NCBI GenBank assembly: GCA_022841525.1
Contig: JALHRI010000004.1
Coordinates: forward strand, 30,166 to 68,935
Direction of reading: 5' to 3'
Length of the DNA: 38,770 nt
From: Alphaproteobacteria bacterium
GTDB lineage: Bacteria > Pseudomonadota > Alphaproteobacteria > Rickettsiales > UBA3002
Shown: piece by piece, positions 31,960 through 38,770 of the stretch
Numbering within the stretch: the stretch's first letter is position 1
How the letters are laid out: each line of letters begins with the position of its first letter
Program-made: the position numbers and the translations under genes
The notes under the pieces: generated by a model
Databases searched by the model: none
Told to the model about the DNA's origin: nothing
Seen by the model: only the letters and a program-made list of their open reading frames with translations

Positions 31960-33720
31960 TTAGAAAGCCACCACCACCGCCGCATCGTGGATGATAAACT
32001 GGGCGCTCACCCGCCCTTGCCAATGGTTTTCTTTCACTTCACCATACAGATGCAGCACGTTTTCGCGCTGCAACATATCGCCCAGCGGCGTACCGAGCGC
32101 GTTAAACGCCACCGCGTCCACCGCGCGGCCATGCGCACTGCTTAGGCGAAGTTTCACATGTTTTTCTTTCATCACGCTGCGGTAGCTGATACGCGCCTCG
32201 CGCAGCGCGATGCGTGGTGCGGGAAAGCCCACGCCGTAAGGTGCCGCGCGATGCAGGTCACTGATTAACTCCACGGTCACACCGGCACTATCCAGCCAGC
32301 CATCGACCATCTGGCAGCGCGATTGGCCGTAGCGCGTCACCGCTTCACCCAAACGTTCGCACAAAAATTGCTGCAGTGCATCGACCTTGCTGCTGTGCAG
32401 CGTAAACCCGGCCGCCATCGCGTGGCCGCCGCCTTTGATAATCAGTCCTGCATGCTGCGCCTGATGAATGGCGATGCCGAGATCTGCGCCCGTCACGCTG
32501 CGGCCTGAGCCTTTGCCCTCCTGAGCGTTAAGGCTCACAACCAGCGCTGGGCGCGAGAATTTTTCTTTCAGGCGACCTGCCACAATCCCAATCACGCCTT
32601 CGTGCCAGCCTTCGGATGCTACCAGCATCACCGGCATGTTCGCCTGCGCCTCGGCCTTGATCAGCGCTTCGGCCAGCACCCCCGTTTCGATTGCCTGACG
32701 TTCCTGATTATAGCGATCCAGCGTGGTGGCAAGCTGCGCGGCGTGGCCTTCATCGCGGCTAGTGAGCAGCTTCACCCCTAAATCGGACTGGCCAACGCGC
32801 CCACCGGCATTAATGCGCGGGCCAAGCAGAAAGCCTAAATGATAGACACCCGGAGCTTCCTGAAACCGCGCGCTATCAGTAAGTGCGCGCAGCCCCAGCC
32901 GAGAGCGACCAGCAAGCACTTTCAGCCCCAACGATACAAAGGCACGGTTAAGCCCGGTCAGGCTCATCACGTCGCACACCGTGCCCAGCGCCACCAGATC
33001 CAGCAGCGAAAGCAAATCAGGCTCGCTACGCGCAGCAAAAAATCCGCGTGCACGCAGCGTGCGATTGAGCGCAACCAGTAATAAAAACACCACGCCGGCA
33101 GCACATAAATTGGTGTGCGCCGACGTTTCATCATAGCGGTTGGGATTGACCACTGCATAGGCTTCTGGAAGCGTCGTATCCGACACGTGATGATCGAGGA
33201 TAATCACTTCCACGCCGCGCGCTTTTGCATGGGCAATGGGTGCAAAGGCCAGCGTGCCGCAATCCAGCGTGAGGATGAGGCTGCAGCCAGCATCGATCAG
33301 CGCATCAAAGGCTGCAATGTTCGGGCCGTAACCCTCGCGCGCACGGTCAGGAATATAGATGCGGTAGGGCACCTCCAGCGCGTCGAAATAAATCGCCAGC
33401 TGCGCCGCTGAGGTCGCACCATCCACATCGTAATCGCTAAAAATGGCGATGGTTTCTTTCGCGCTGATCGCATCCGCCAACCGCGCACAAGCCTTATCCA
33501 TGTCGGCAAGATGCGATGGATCCGGGAGCAATGTTTTGAGAGTTGGATTTAAGAATGCGGGCACCGCATCCAGCGCCACGCCTCTTCCCGCCAGTACACT
33601 CGCCAGCAACGGTGACAACCCGTGATGCTGGCTGATCGCGGTTTTTAGCGCGTCATTGTCTGAGCGCAGCTTCCACGGCAATCCAGAAGCGGTGCGCACT
33701 GCGGCTTGCGCATCAGACAT
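31960..33720 (-). CDS. recJ: single-stranded-DNA exonuclease RecJ
   Basis: RecJ is a 5'-3' exonuclease in recombination and mismatch repair. The 586-residue protein has the DHH phosphoesterase motifs AIFSDYDVDGATSAAQLAIY, LTLDCGT, VIILDHHVSD and DLVALGTVCDVM, then the DHHA1 part with GWHEGVIGIVAGRLKE and IKGGGHAMAAGFTL, and a C-terminal OB-fold. ATG 33720 is the start just before the conserved N-terminus and overlaps glpX by 8 bases, so it is translated as part of the hom-glpX-recJ unit. Confidence 0.95.
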   Translation of the reverse strand: MSDAQAAVRTASGLPWKLRSDNDALKTAISQHHGLSPLLASVLAGRGVALDAVPAFLNPTLKTLLPDPSHLADMDKACARLADAISAKETIAIFSDYDVDGATSAAQLAIYFDALEVPYRIYIPDRAREGYGPNIAAFDALIDAGCSLILTLDCGTLAFAPIAHAKARGVEVIILDHHVSDTTLPEAYAVVNPNRYDETSAHTNLCAAGVVFLLLVALNRTLRARGFFAARSEPDLLSLLDLVALGTVCDVMSLTGLNRAFVSLGLKVLAGRSRLGLRALTDSARFQEAPGVYHLGFLLGPRINAGGRVGQSDLGVKLLTSRDEGHAAQLATTLDRYNQERQAIETGVLAEALIKAEAQANMPVMLVASEGWHEGVIGIVAGRLKEKFSRPALVVSLNAQEGKGSGRSVTGADLGIAIHQAQHAGLIIKGGGHAMAAGFTLHSSKVDALQQFLCERLGEAVTRYGQSRCQMVDGWLDSAGVTVELISDLHRAAPYGVGFPAPRIALREARISYRSVMKEKHVKLRLSSAHGRAVDAVAFNALGTPLGDMLQRENVLHLYGEVKENHWQGRVSAQFIIHDAAVVVAF

Positions 33721-34714
33721 CTTTCTTGCGGGTGAAGTTATGCTGCGCGTCGATGATGCGCACGGTGCCGGTGGAGGCACGCATGACGATCGACTGCGTG
33801 CGCGCACCGCCTTCAAAACGCTTCACACCCGATAGCATTGCGCCGTCAGTCACGCCGGTGGCGGCGAACATCACATCGCCTTTGGCCATATCCAGCAGGC
33901 TATATTTACGGTTAAAATCGCTAATGCCCATGCGGCTGGCGCGCTGTTTTTCATCGTCATCAGAAAAGATCAGGCGGCCTTGCATCTGGCCGCCAATGCA
34001 GCGCAGCGCGGCAGCTGCCAGCACGCCTTCCGGCGCGCCGCCAATGCCTAAATACATATCGACTCCGGTGTCTTCGCTGGCAGTGGCAATCACGCCTGCA
34101 ACATCGCCGTCATGAATCAGCATCACACGCGCACCGGCTTCGCGCACGTGTGCAATCAGCTCTGCATGGCGCGGGCGGCTTAAAATACACACGGTGAGGT
34201 CAGCGATGCTGAGCGCTTTCGCCGCCGCAAGGTTTTTCAAATTACTGCGCACATCGGCATCGAGATCGACAACACCTTCAGGCAAATCGGGCCCGACAGC
34301 GATTTTATTCATATACACATCCGGCGCGTGCAGAAACCCGCCATGCTCGGCCATCGCCACCACGGCGAGCGAGTTGGGGCCGCCGGTGGCACAAATCGTG
34401 GTGCCTTCCAGCGGATCAAGCGCGATATCAATTTTCGGCCCCTTACCGGTGCCCACTTTTTCGCCGATATAGAGCATGGGGGCTTTATCGCGCTCGCCTT
34501 CGCCAATCACCACGGTGCCTTCAATATCCAGCCCGTTGAGCGCTTCACGCATCGCGTTGACGGCGGCCTGATCGGCGGCTTTTTCATCGCCCATACCGGT
34601 GAGGCGCGAGGCGGCAAGCGCCGCGGCTTCGGTCACGCGCACGGCTTCCAGCGCGAAGTTGCGATCCATTTTCCATTCGACGTTTTCGCCGATCCAGCTG
34701 GCATTCACGGTCAT
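33713..34714 (-). CDS. glpX: class II fructose-1,6-bisphosphatase
   Basis: GlpX hydrolyses fructose-1,6-bisphosphate in gluconeogenesis. The 333-residue protein has MDRNFALEAVRVTEAAALAA, VVIGEGERDKAPMLYIGE, the metal/phosphate motif ALDPLEGTTICATGG, and GIGGAPEGVLAAAAL, all typical of the class II (GlpX) family. GGAGG lies 6 bases before ATG 34714, which starts one base after the hom stop. The end overlaps recJ by 8 bases. The order hom-glpX-recJ is, to my knowledge, a recurrent alphaproteobacterial arrangement. Confidence 0.95.
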   Translation of the reverse strand: MTVNASWIGENVEWKMDRNFALEAVRVTEAAALAASRLTGMGDEKAADQAAVNAMREALNGLDIEGTVVIGEGERDKAPMLYIGEKVGTGKGPKIDIALDPLEGTTICATGGPNSLAVVAMAEHGGFLHAPDVYMNKIAVGPDLPEGVVDLDADVRSNLKNLAAAKALSIADLTVCILSRPRHAELIAHVREAGARVMLIHDGDVAGVIATASEDTGVDMYLGIGGAPEGVLAAAALRCIGGQMQGRLIFSDDDEKQRASRMGISDFNRKYSLLDMAKGDVMFAATGVTDGAMLSGVKRFEGGARTQSIVMRASTGTVRIIDAQHNFTRKKDV

Positions 34715-34715
34715 C

Positions 34716-36005
34716 TTATCCCTCCATTTGCATGAGCACGGGCGGCGCAACACACACGGCAAGCCCTGCAATTTTCTGATGCGCGCGCGCAATCTGTCCG
34801 CTGGTCGTGACATGCGTCAGCACGACGACCTGCGCCGATGCATCCTCAGCAATATCACGCTGGGTGATGGCGCGCACGGAAATATCTTCCTCGGCAAACA
34901 CGCGGGTGAATTCCGCCAGCACACCCGGCTCGTCTTTGAGGCTCAGGCGCAGATAAAAGCAGGCGCGCTGTGCATGCACATCGCCCGCGCTTGAGGCAAT
35001 CAGCGACGCGGTAGGCACTGTAAATGCCGGGTAACGATCCCCACGCGCCAGCGCAATAATATCCGCCACCACCGCCGATCCAGTAGGGCCAGCGCCTGCG
35101 CCGCGCCCTTCAAACATCACGCGGCCAACACTGTCGCCTTCGATCTGCACGGCGTTGAACGAACTATCGACACTGGCAAGCGGCAAGGCTTTTGCCACCA
35201 ACGCCGGATGCACCGATTGGATCAGCGTGCCATCATGAAATTCCGCCACGCCCAGCAGTTTGATGCGGTAGCCAAATGCATCCGCGTAGCGCACATCGCG
35301 CAGCGTAATGCTGCGAATACCGGTGGCTTTCACGCCGGCAACATCGACCTGAGTACCAAATGCCAGCGAGGCTAAAATCGCGATTTTGTGGGCAGCATCA
35401 ATCCCGTCAATATCGAGCGACGGATCAGCCTCAAGGTAGCCGAGCTTTGCGGCATCTGCCATGACCACGCCCTGCTCAAGCTGCTCGTGATACATACGGC
35501 TTAAAATGTAATTGCACGTGCCATTCAAAATGCCGGAGATTTTTTCAATCCGGTTCGCCGCCAGACCGCTGCGCAGGGCAGCAATCACCGGAATGCCGCC
35601 AGCCACGGCGGCTTCAAACGCCAGTGTCACGCCGTGTATTTCTGAAAGCTTGGCCAGCATCACGCCATGATGCGCGATCAGCGCTTTATTCGCCGTGACC
35701 ACATGTTTGCCTGCGCGCAAGGCCGATTCTACCAGCGTTTTAGCGGCACCCTCGTGCCCGCCAATCACTTCTACCACCACATCCACATCACTGCGCGTAG
35801 CTAAACTTACCGCATCGTTGACGATGTCAATCCCGGAAAGATCGATGTCACGTTTCTTGGTCAGATCGCGCGCACTGGCGGCGACAATCGTCACGTCGCG
35901 ACCGGCACGCTGCGCGATCATGTCGCGGTGGCGCTGCAAAATACTAATCGTGCCTGCACCCACCGTCCCCAGACCAGCCACCGCAATGCGAAGTGGGTTA
36001 CTCAT
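34716..36005 (-). CDS. hom: homoserine dehydrogenase
   Basis: This enzyme reduces aspartate semialdehyde to homoserine in threonine and methionine synthesis. The 429-residue protein has the NAD(P)-binding VAGLGTVGAGTISIL, VVTANKALIAHHG, the GTCNYILSRM catalytic segment, and EADPSLDIDGIDAAHKI. A C-terminal ACT domain from about residue 345 (YLRLSLKDEPGVLAEFTRVF) provides amino-acid feedback sensing. It lies one base after alaC and one base before glpX, so it is in the middle of a tight operon. Confidence 0.96.
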   Translation of the reverse strand: MSNPLRIAVAGLGTVGAGTISILQRHRDMIAQRAGRDVTIVAASARDLTKKRDIDLSGIDIVNDAVSLATRSDVDVVVEVIGGHEGAAKTLVESALRAGKHVVTANKALIAHHGVMLAKLSEIHGVTLAFEAAVAGGIPVIAALRSGLAANRIEKISGILNGTCNYILSRMYHEQLEQGVVMADAAKLGYLEADPSLDIDGIDAAHKIAILASLAFGTQVDVAGVKATGIRSITLRDVRYADAFGYRIKLLGVAEFHDGTLIQSVHPALVAKALPLASVDSSFNAVQIEGDSVGRVMFEGRGAGAGPTGSAVVADIIALARGDRYPAFTVPTASLIASSAGDVHAQRACFYLRLSLKDEPGVLAEFTRVFAEEDISVRAITQRDIAEDASAQVVVLTHVTTSGQIARAHQKIAGLAVCVAPPVLMQMEG

Positions 36006-36006
36006 A

Positions 36007-37218
36007 TTACGCCGCCTTTAGTTTTTTGGTGAGCATTTCTGGGTCTTGCGCCAGAAATGTTTTAATCCCCCGCACGGCTTGACGCAGACGCTGTTTATTT
36101 TCCACCAGCGCAATGCGCACATGCGAGTCACCATACTCGCCAAAACCAATGCCGGGAGCGACAGCAACCCCGGCCTCTTCCATCAGCAATTTGGCAAAGG
36201 CCAGCGAGCCGTAGGGTTTATACGCCTCCGGAAGGGGCGCCCAGATGAACATGGAGGCGGAAGGATTCGGCACCATCCAGCCGGCTTCGTGCAGGCCTTT
36301 GACCAGCACATCGCGGCGTTCTTTGTAGAGCTGACGCATTTCTTCCACACACTCTTGCGGGCCGTTTAAGGCGGCGGTGGCGGCCACTTGAATCGGGGTG
36401 AACATGCCGTAATCGAGGTAGGATTTAATGCGGGTGAGCGCGTAAATCAGCTTCGGGCAACCCGCCGCAAAGCCCACGCGCCAGCCGGCCATGGCGTAGG
36501 TTTTCGACAAGGTGGTAAATTCAATCGCGATGTCTTTCGCCCCTTTTACCTGCAAAATAGAGGGCGGCGGATTACCATCGAAATAAATCTCGCAGTAGGC
36601 TAAATCAGAGATCACATACACGCCGTGCGCACGGCATATTTCCACGACTTTTTCATAAAACGCGAGATCCACCACTTCCGCCGTCGGGTTGCAGGGATAG
36701 TTCACAATCACTGCGACCGGCTTGGGTGCGGTATGGCGAATCGAGCGCTCGAGCTGCTCGAAAAACGATACGCCTTCGAGCTTGGGCATGTAGCGCACCG
36801 ACGCGCCGGCAATCACCGCTCCGTAGGCATGAATCGGGTAGCTGGGGTTGGGCACCAGCACCATGTCGGAGGGCCCCGTGATCGCCTGAATCAAATTCGA
36901 CAAGCCTTCTTTCGAACCAATGGTGGCGATCACTTCCGAATCCGGATCGAGATCGACATCAAAGCGGCGTTTATAATAGGCCGCCTGGGCTTTGCGCAGC
37001 CCCTGAATCCCGCGCGATACCGAGTAGCCGTGGGTGGTTTCATCCTGCACGACGCTGATCATTTTATCGACGATATGTTTGGGTGTTGGCGAATCCGGAT
37101 TGCCCATGCCCAAATCGATAATGTCTTTGCCGCTCGCGCGCAGTGCGGCTTTGAACTTGTTTACCTCAGCAAATACATACGGCGGCAGACGGGAGATGCG
37201 GTAAAATTCATCGCTCAT
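36007..37218 (-). CDS. alaC: class I/II aminotransferase, AlaC-like
   Basis: The 403-residue PLP enzyme closely follows the AlaC (glutamate-pyruvate aminotransferase) pattern: ISRLPPYVFAEVNKFKAALR, DIIDLGMGNPDSPTPKHIV, GYSVSRGIQGLRKA and VLVPNPSYPIHAYGAVIAGA. The PLP-lysine is in TLSKTYAMAGWRVGF. A family-typical C-terminus contains VAPGIGFGEYGDSHVRIALVEN in two blocks. LL-diaminopimelate aminotransferase is the main alternative. It sits directly upstream of hom in the same operon. Confidence 0.87.
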   Translation of the reverse strand: MSDEFYRISRLPPYVFAEVNKFKAALRASGKDIIDLGMGNPDSPTPKHIVDKMISVVQDETTHGYSVSRGIQGLRKAQAAYYKRRFDVDLDPDSEVIATIGSKEGLSNLIQAITGPSDMVLVPNPSYPIHAYGAVIAGASVRYMPKLEGVSFFEQLERSIRHTAPKPVAVIVNYPCNPTAEVVDLAFYEKVVEICRAHGVYVISDLAYCEIYFDGNPPPSILQVKGAKDIAIEFTTLSKTYAMAGWRVGFAAGCPKLIYALTRIKSYLDYGMFTPIQVAATAALNGPQECVEEMRQLYKERRDVLVKGLHEAGWMVPNPSASMFIWAPLPEAYKPYGSLAFAKLLMEEAGVAVAPGIGFGEYGDSHVRIALVENKQRLRQAVRGIKTFLAQDPEMLTKKLKAA

Positions 37219-37226
37219 AACTCTCT

Positions 37227-38237
37227 CTAATTCGTGGCCATGTCGGCAGCATACGGATCGTAGCCTGCCTCCGGCAACACTCCGCGCGGCGCGTGATTTG
37301 CCTCCGACTCGCGAAGCTGCACCGCTTCGCTGCGCGTACCGCGCACCACATTCACCGTCGGTGCAGGCGGCAGGGCTGGCTCCATCATCGCAGCGGAAAG
37401 CGCTTCGTCTTCTACGGCTTGCTCAGACTTGTCGAGCTTTCTAAACTCGATCACTTCTTCTACCACAGGCGCTGGTTGCTGCGCTGCGTCCTGAGGCTGC
37501 GCAGAAAGCTCGCCGCGCTTATAGGCATCCAGCAAGGTCGGCTCGGCCACAGCTTCTTTCGATAAATGTTCGCGCGCGGCAGCGGCACGCGTCTCATCGA
37601 TTTTTAGCGCCTGGGTTGCCTGCTGCAATTTATCACGCGCCTGAACACTCGCAGGTGGCACTTCCTGCACGCTTTCAAGTTTGGGGTAATCCGTACCGGG
37701 CGATCCCATCGCAAGCGTGGTGCCAGAAGCTGGTGAAATCTGATTCAGCGCACCGGGAGGCAGCGGTCTTCCCAGCGGTATCGGGGTTTTGCGAATCTCC
37801 GCATCTTCACCGAAAAGCCAGCCTTTACTGCGCTGCCAGAACGATTTTTTTGGCTGCATCGCGGCTTGCGGCATGCGTGCATTGGGGGCTGCGGGTGAAG
37901 GCATCATGCCGGGATTGGCAGAGGGCATCGCGCCAGGGGGCGGTGCTGGAAACGCACCGGCTGGGGGCACGCCCATGCTGGCTGCCTGCGCCGCCGGATC
38001 GACCGGATAGGCTTCCTCTGAAGGCTCTGGCGGGGTGGCACTCCCCACGGCCTGATTCAGCACGGGCACACGCCGCTCACCAATGACCGCATTGTAACGC
38101 GGTGGGCGCTTTTCTTCCGGAATCAGATAAGAACAGCTCGCCAGCGCCATCAAGGTCAGCGCACAGCCAATGGCCGAGAACTTCAGGCCAAACACCAGTT
38201 CATGCTCGTCAGAATGCGGACGCGAAAAAAGAGCCAT
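37227..38237 (-). CDS. proline-rich outer-envelope lipoprotein, unknown function
   Basis: The 336-residue protein has a positively tipped N-terminal region of about 18 residues and then a lipoprotein signal FSAIGCALTLMALASC, with lipobox Cys near residue 35. The mature part is low complexity, rich in Pro, Ala, Gln and Met. Two recognisable segments are PPRYNAVIGERRVPVLN after the lipid anchor and DYPKLESVQEVPPAS in the middle; the latter resembles the YPNL-SVP motif of several alphaproteobacterial envelope proteins. No enzyme motif is visible. It is 8 bases upstream of alaC and may share its promoter, although the functions look unrelated. Confidence 0.75.
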   Translation of the reverse strand: MALFSRPHSDEHELVFGLKFSAIGCALTLMALASCSYLIPEEKRPPRYNAVIGERRVPVLNQAVGSATPPEPSEEAYPVDPAAQAASMGVPPAGAFPAPPPGAMPSANPGMMPSPAAPNARMPQAAMQPKKSFWQRSKGWLFGEDAEIRKTPIPLGRPLPPGALNQISPASGTTLAMGSPGTDYPKLESVQEVPPASVQARDKLQQATQALKIDETRAAAAREHLSKEAVAEPTLLDAYKRGELSAQPQDAAQQPAPVVEEVIEFRKLDKSEQAVEDEALSAAMMEPALPPAPTVNVVRGTRSEAVQLRESEANHAPRGVLPEAGYDPYAADMATN

Positions 38238-38355
38238 AGCCAGCCGTGAAGATACCGTTATTGTTTTTTGTTTTGAGGCTACTTGCTAGCCAGAAGCAGC
38301 GGCTTTGTCTAGTAACTTGCGCGTGATGGGAAGCCTGGCCACCATGTGCAAATCG

Positions 38356-38383
38356 TTGCACGCCAGAAAATCCGTGCTATAGA
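38356..38383 (+). promoter_or_regulatory. weak candidate promoter for phaC
   Basis: TTGCAC (38356-38361) and TATAGA (38378-38383) are 16 bases apart and end 34 bases before the ATG at 38418. Both elements match only partly. A DnaA-box 9-mer follows between the promoter and the start codon. Confidence 0.25.
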
Positions 38384-38398
38384 GCCTGAGCTTCGCAC

Positions 38399-38407
38399 TT
38401 ATCCACA
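38399..38407 (+). promoter_or_regulatory. DnaA-box-like 9-mer TTATCCACA
   Basis: TTATCCACA is an exact match to the strong DnaA-box consensus, 10 bases before the phaC start codon. I noticed only this one copy, so it does not indicate a replication origin and may be chance. Confidence 0.35.
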
Positions 38408-38417
38408 GGCCGTATCC

Positions 38418-38770
38418 ATGTCCCCTCGCACTAAAACGACGACTGCCAAATCCAAGAAAAAAACTGCGATCAAACCTTCGCATGTGCCCAGCACTTCCGA
38501 TGACGCCAGCTTCAGTTACGATGCGCAGGCACTCACGGAAAATATGGCGAAGGTGAGTGATCTGTGGCAGCGCATCATGCAAAAGCTCGGCCAGTCGAAT
38601 CTGATTGCCGAACAAGTCGGCCATACCGATCCCTTAAGTTTCGCCAGTTCGCTGCTTTCCAGCATGCGTCAGGCACAGGTGAATCCCAATAGTGTGATGG
38701 AATCAGGCTTAAAACTCGCCAGCGAACATGCGCATTTGCTACACAGTATTACGGGCAAAATTCTGGGGCG
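38418..38770 (+). CDS. phaC: probable class I polyhydroxyalkanoate synthase, N-terminal part
   Basis: Only 117 residues are visible before the right edge. After a basic Lys/Thr-rich start (KTTTAKSKKK) comes a helical region with ENMAKVSDLWQRIM, HTDPLSFASSLLSSM and NPNSVMESGLKLASEH. This resembles the N-terminal helical domain of PhaC, before its alpha/beta-hydrolase core. PhaC polymerises 3-hydroxyacyl-CoA into storage granules. The catalytic Cys-Asp-His triad would lie outside the window, so the call rests on this helical pattern and on the recurrent position of phaC divergent from an alaC-hom gene set. ACAGG lies about 8 bases before the ATG. Confidence 0.65.
   Translation, partial: MSPRTKTTTAKSKKKTAIKPSHVPSTSDDASFSYDAQALTENMAKVSDLWQRIMQKLGQSNLIAEQVGHTDPLSFASSLLSSMRQAQVNPNSVMESGLKLASEHAHLLHSITGKILG

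Noticed and set aside
34599-34994. Open frames opposite glpX and hom
   Set aside because: They are shadows in high-G+C coding sequence; the minus-strand enzymes are well supported.
38399-38407. Replication origin suggested by a DnaA box
   Set aside because: Only one perfect box was noticed, with no AT-rich unwinding region or origin-linked genes.
38286-38624. Minus-strand open frame of 112 codons at the right edge
   Set aside because: It overlaps the probable phaC start on the other strand, has no recognisable domain and looks like a shadow of phaC.

Overview
This window looks like a chromosomal segment of an alphaproteobacterium. The evidence is a full-length CtrA cell-cycle regulator with two perfect TTAA-N7-TTAA CtrA boxes upstream, a cheA-cheW-cheY-cheB-cheR cluster, flagellar fliI-fliJ, a Gram-negative Kdo/lipid A gene set, a membrane-anchored cytochrome c, and the order alaC-hom-glpX-recJ beside what appears to be the start of a class I PHA synthase. 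I cannot place the organism below class level. Coding density is very high: many genes overlap by 1-22 bases and several convergent pairs share or almost share stop codons. There is no gene-free stretch above 300 bases; the longest is the ctrA-fliI region. I see no rRNA, tRNA, CRISPR, IS element, integrase or phage gene.

Layout. 2-4006 (+) is the chemotaxis operon: the 3' part of a CheA hybrid kinase, CheW, CheY, a CheB esterase lacking its receiver domain, and CheR. 4008-4733 (-) is ctrA, divergent from 5032-7311 (+): fliI, fliJ and a small lipoprotein. 7308-9410 (-) is comEC, divergent from gltX (9496-10926, +), which carries a palindromic repeat inside its reading frame. 11035-12808 (+) is def, a small Cys-containing exported protein and fmt, followed by a DUF465 protein. 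13101-17136 (-) holds a DUF808 membrane protein, an unrecognised six-helix protein, a PrmA-like methyltransferase without the usual N-terminal domain, NfeD and a cytochrome c. 17243-19067 (+) is kdsB and a PfkB-family kinase separated by a cloverleaf repeat. 19163-20489 (-) is efp and a conserved membrane protein.

20603-28624 (+) is an almost continuous run with overlapping ends: rlmB, pmbA/tldE, msbA, a DUF374 acyltransferase, waaA, lpxK, lpxL and a small membrane protein. With kdsB upstream, this covers CMP-Kdo synthesis, lipid A 4'-phosphorylation, Kdo transfer, late acylation and export to the outer leaflet of the inner membrane. xseA (-) and purD (+) diverge with only 18 bases between start codons. 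31392-38237 is all on the minus strand: alaC-hom-glpX-recJ, an orphan gene downstream, and a proline-rich lipoprotein upstream of alaC. The probable phaC start at 38418 runs off the right edge.

No complete new defence or mobile system is visible. The observations most worth following are a palindromic repeat translated inside gltX with a second intergenic copy, the CtrA boxes, an EF-P with asparagine in place of the usual lysine/arginine at its loop tip, a receiver-less CheB lying in frame behind cheY, and two orphan genes with locally lower G+C.
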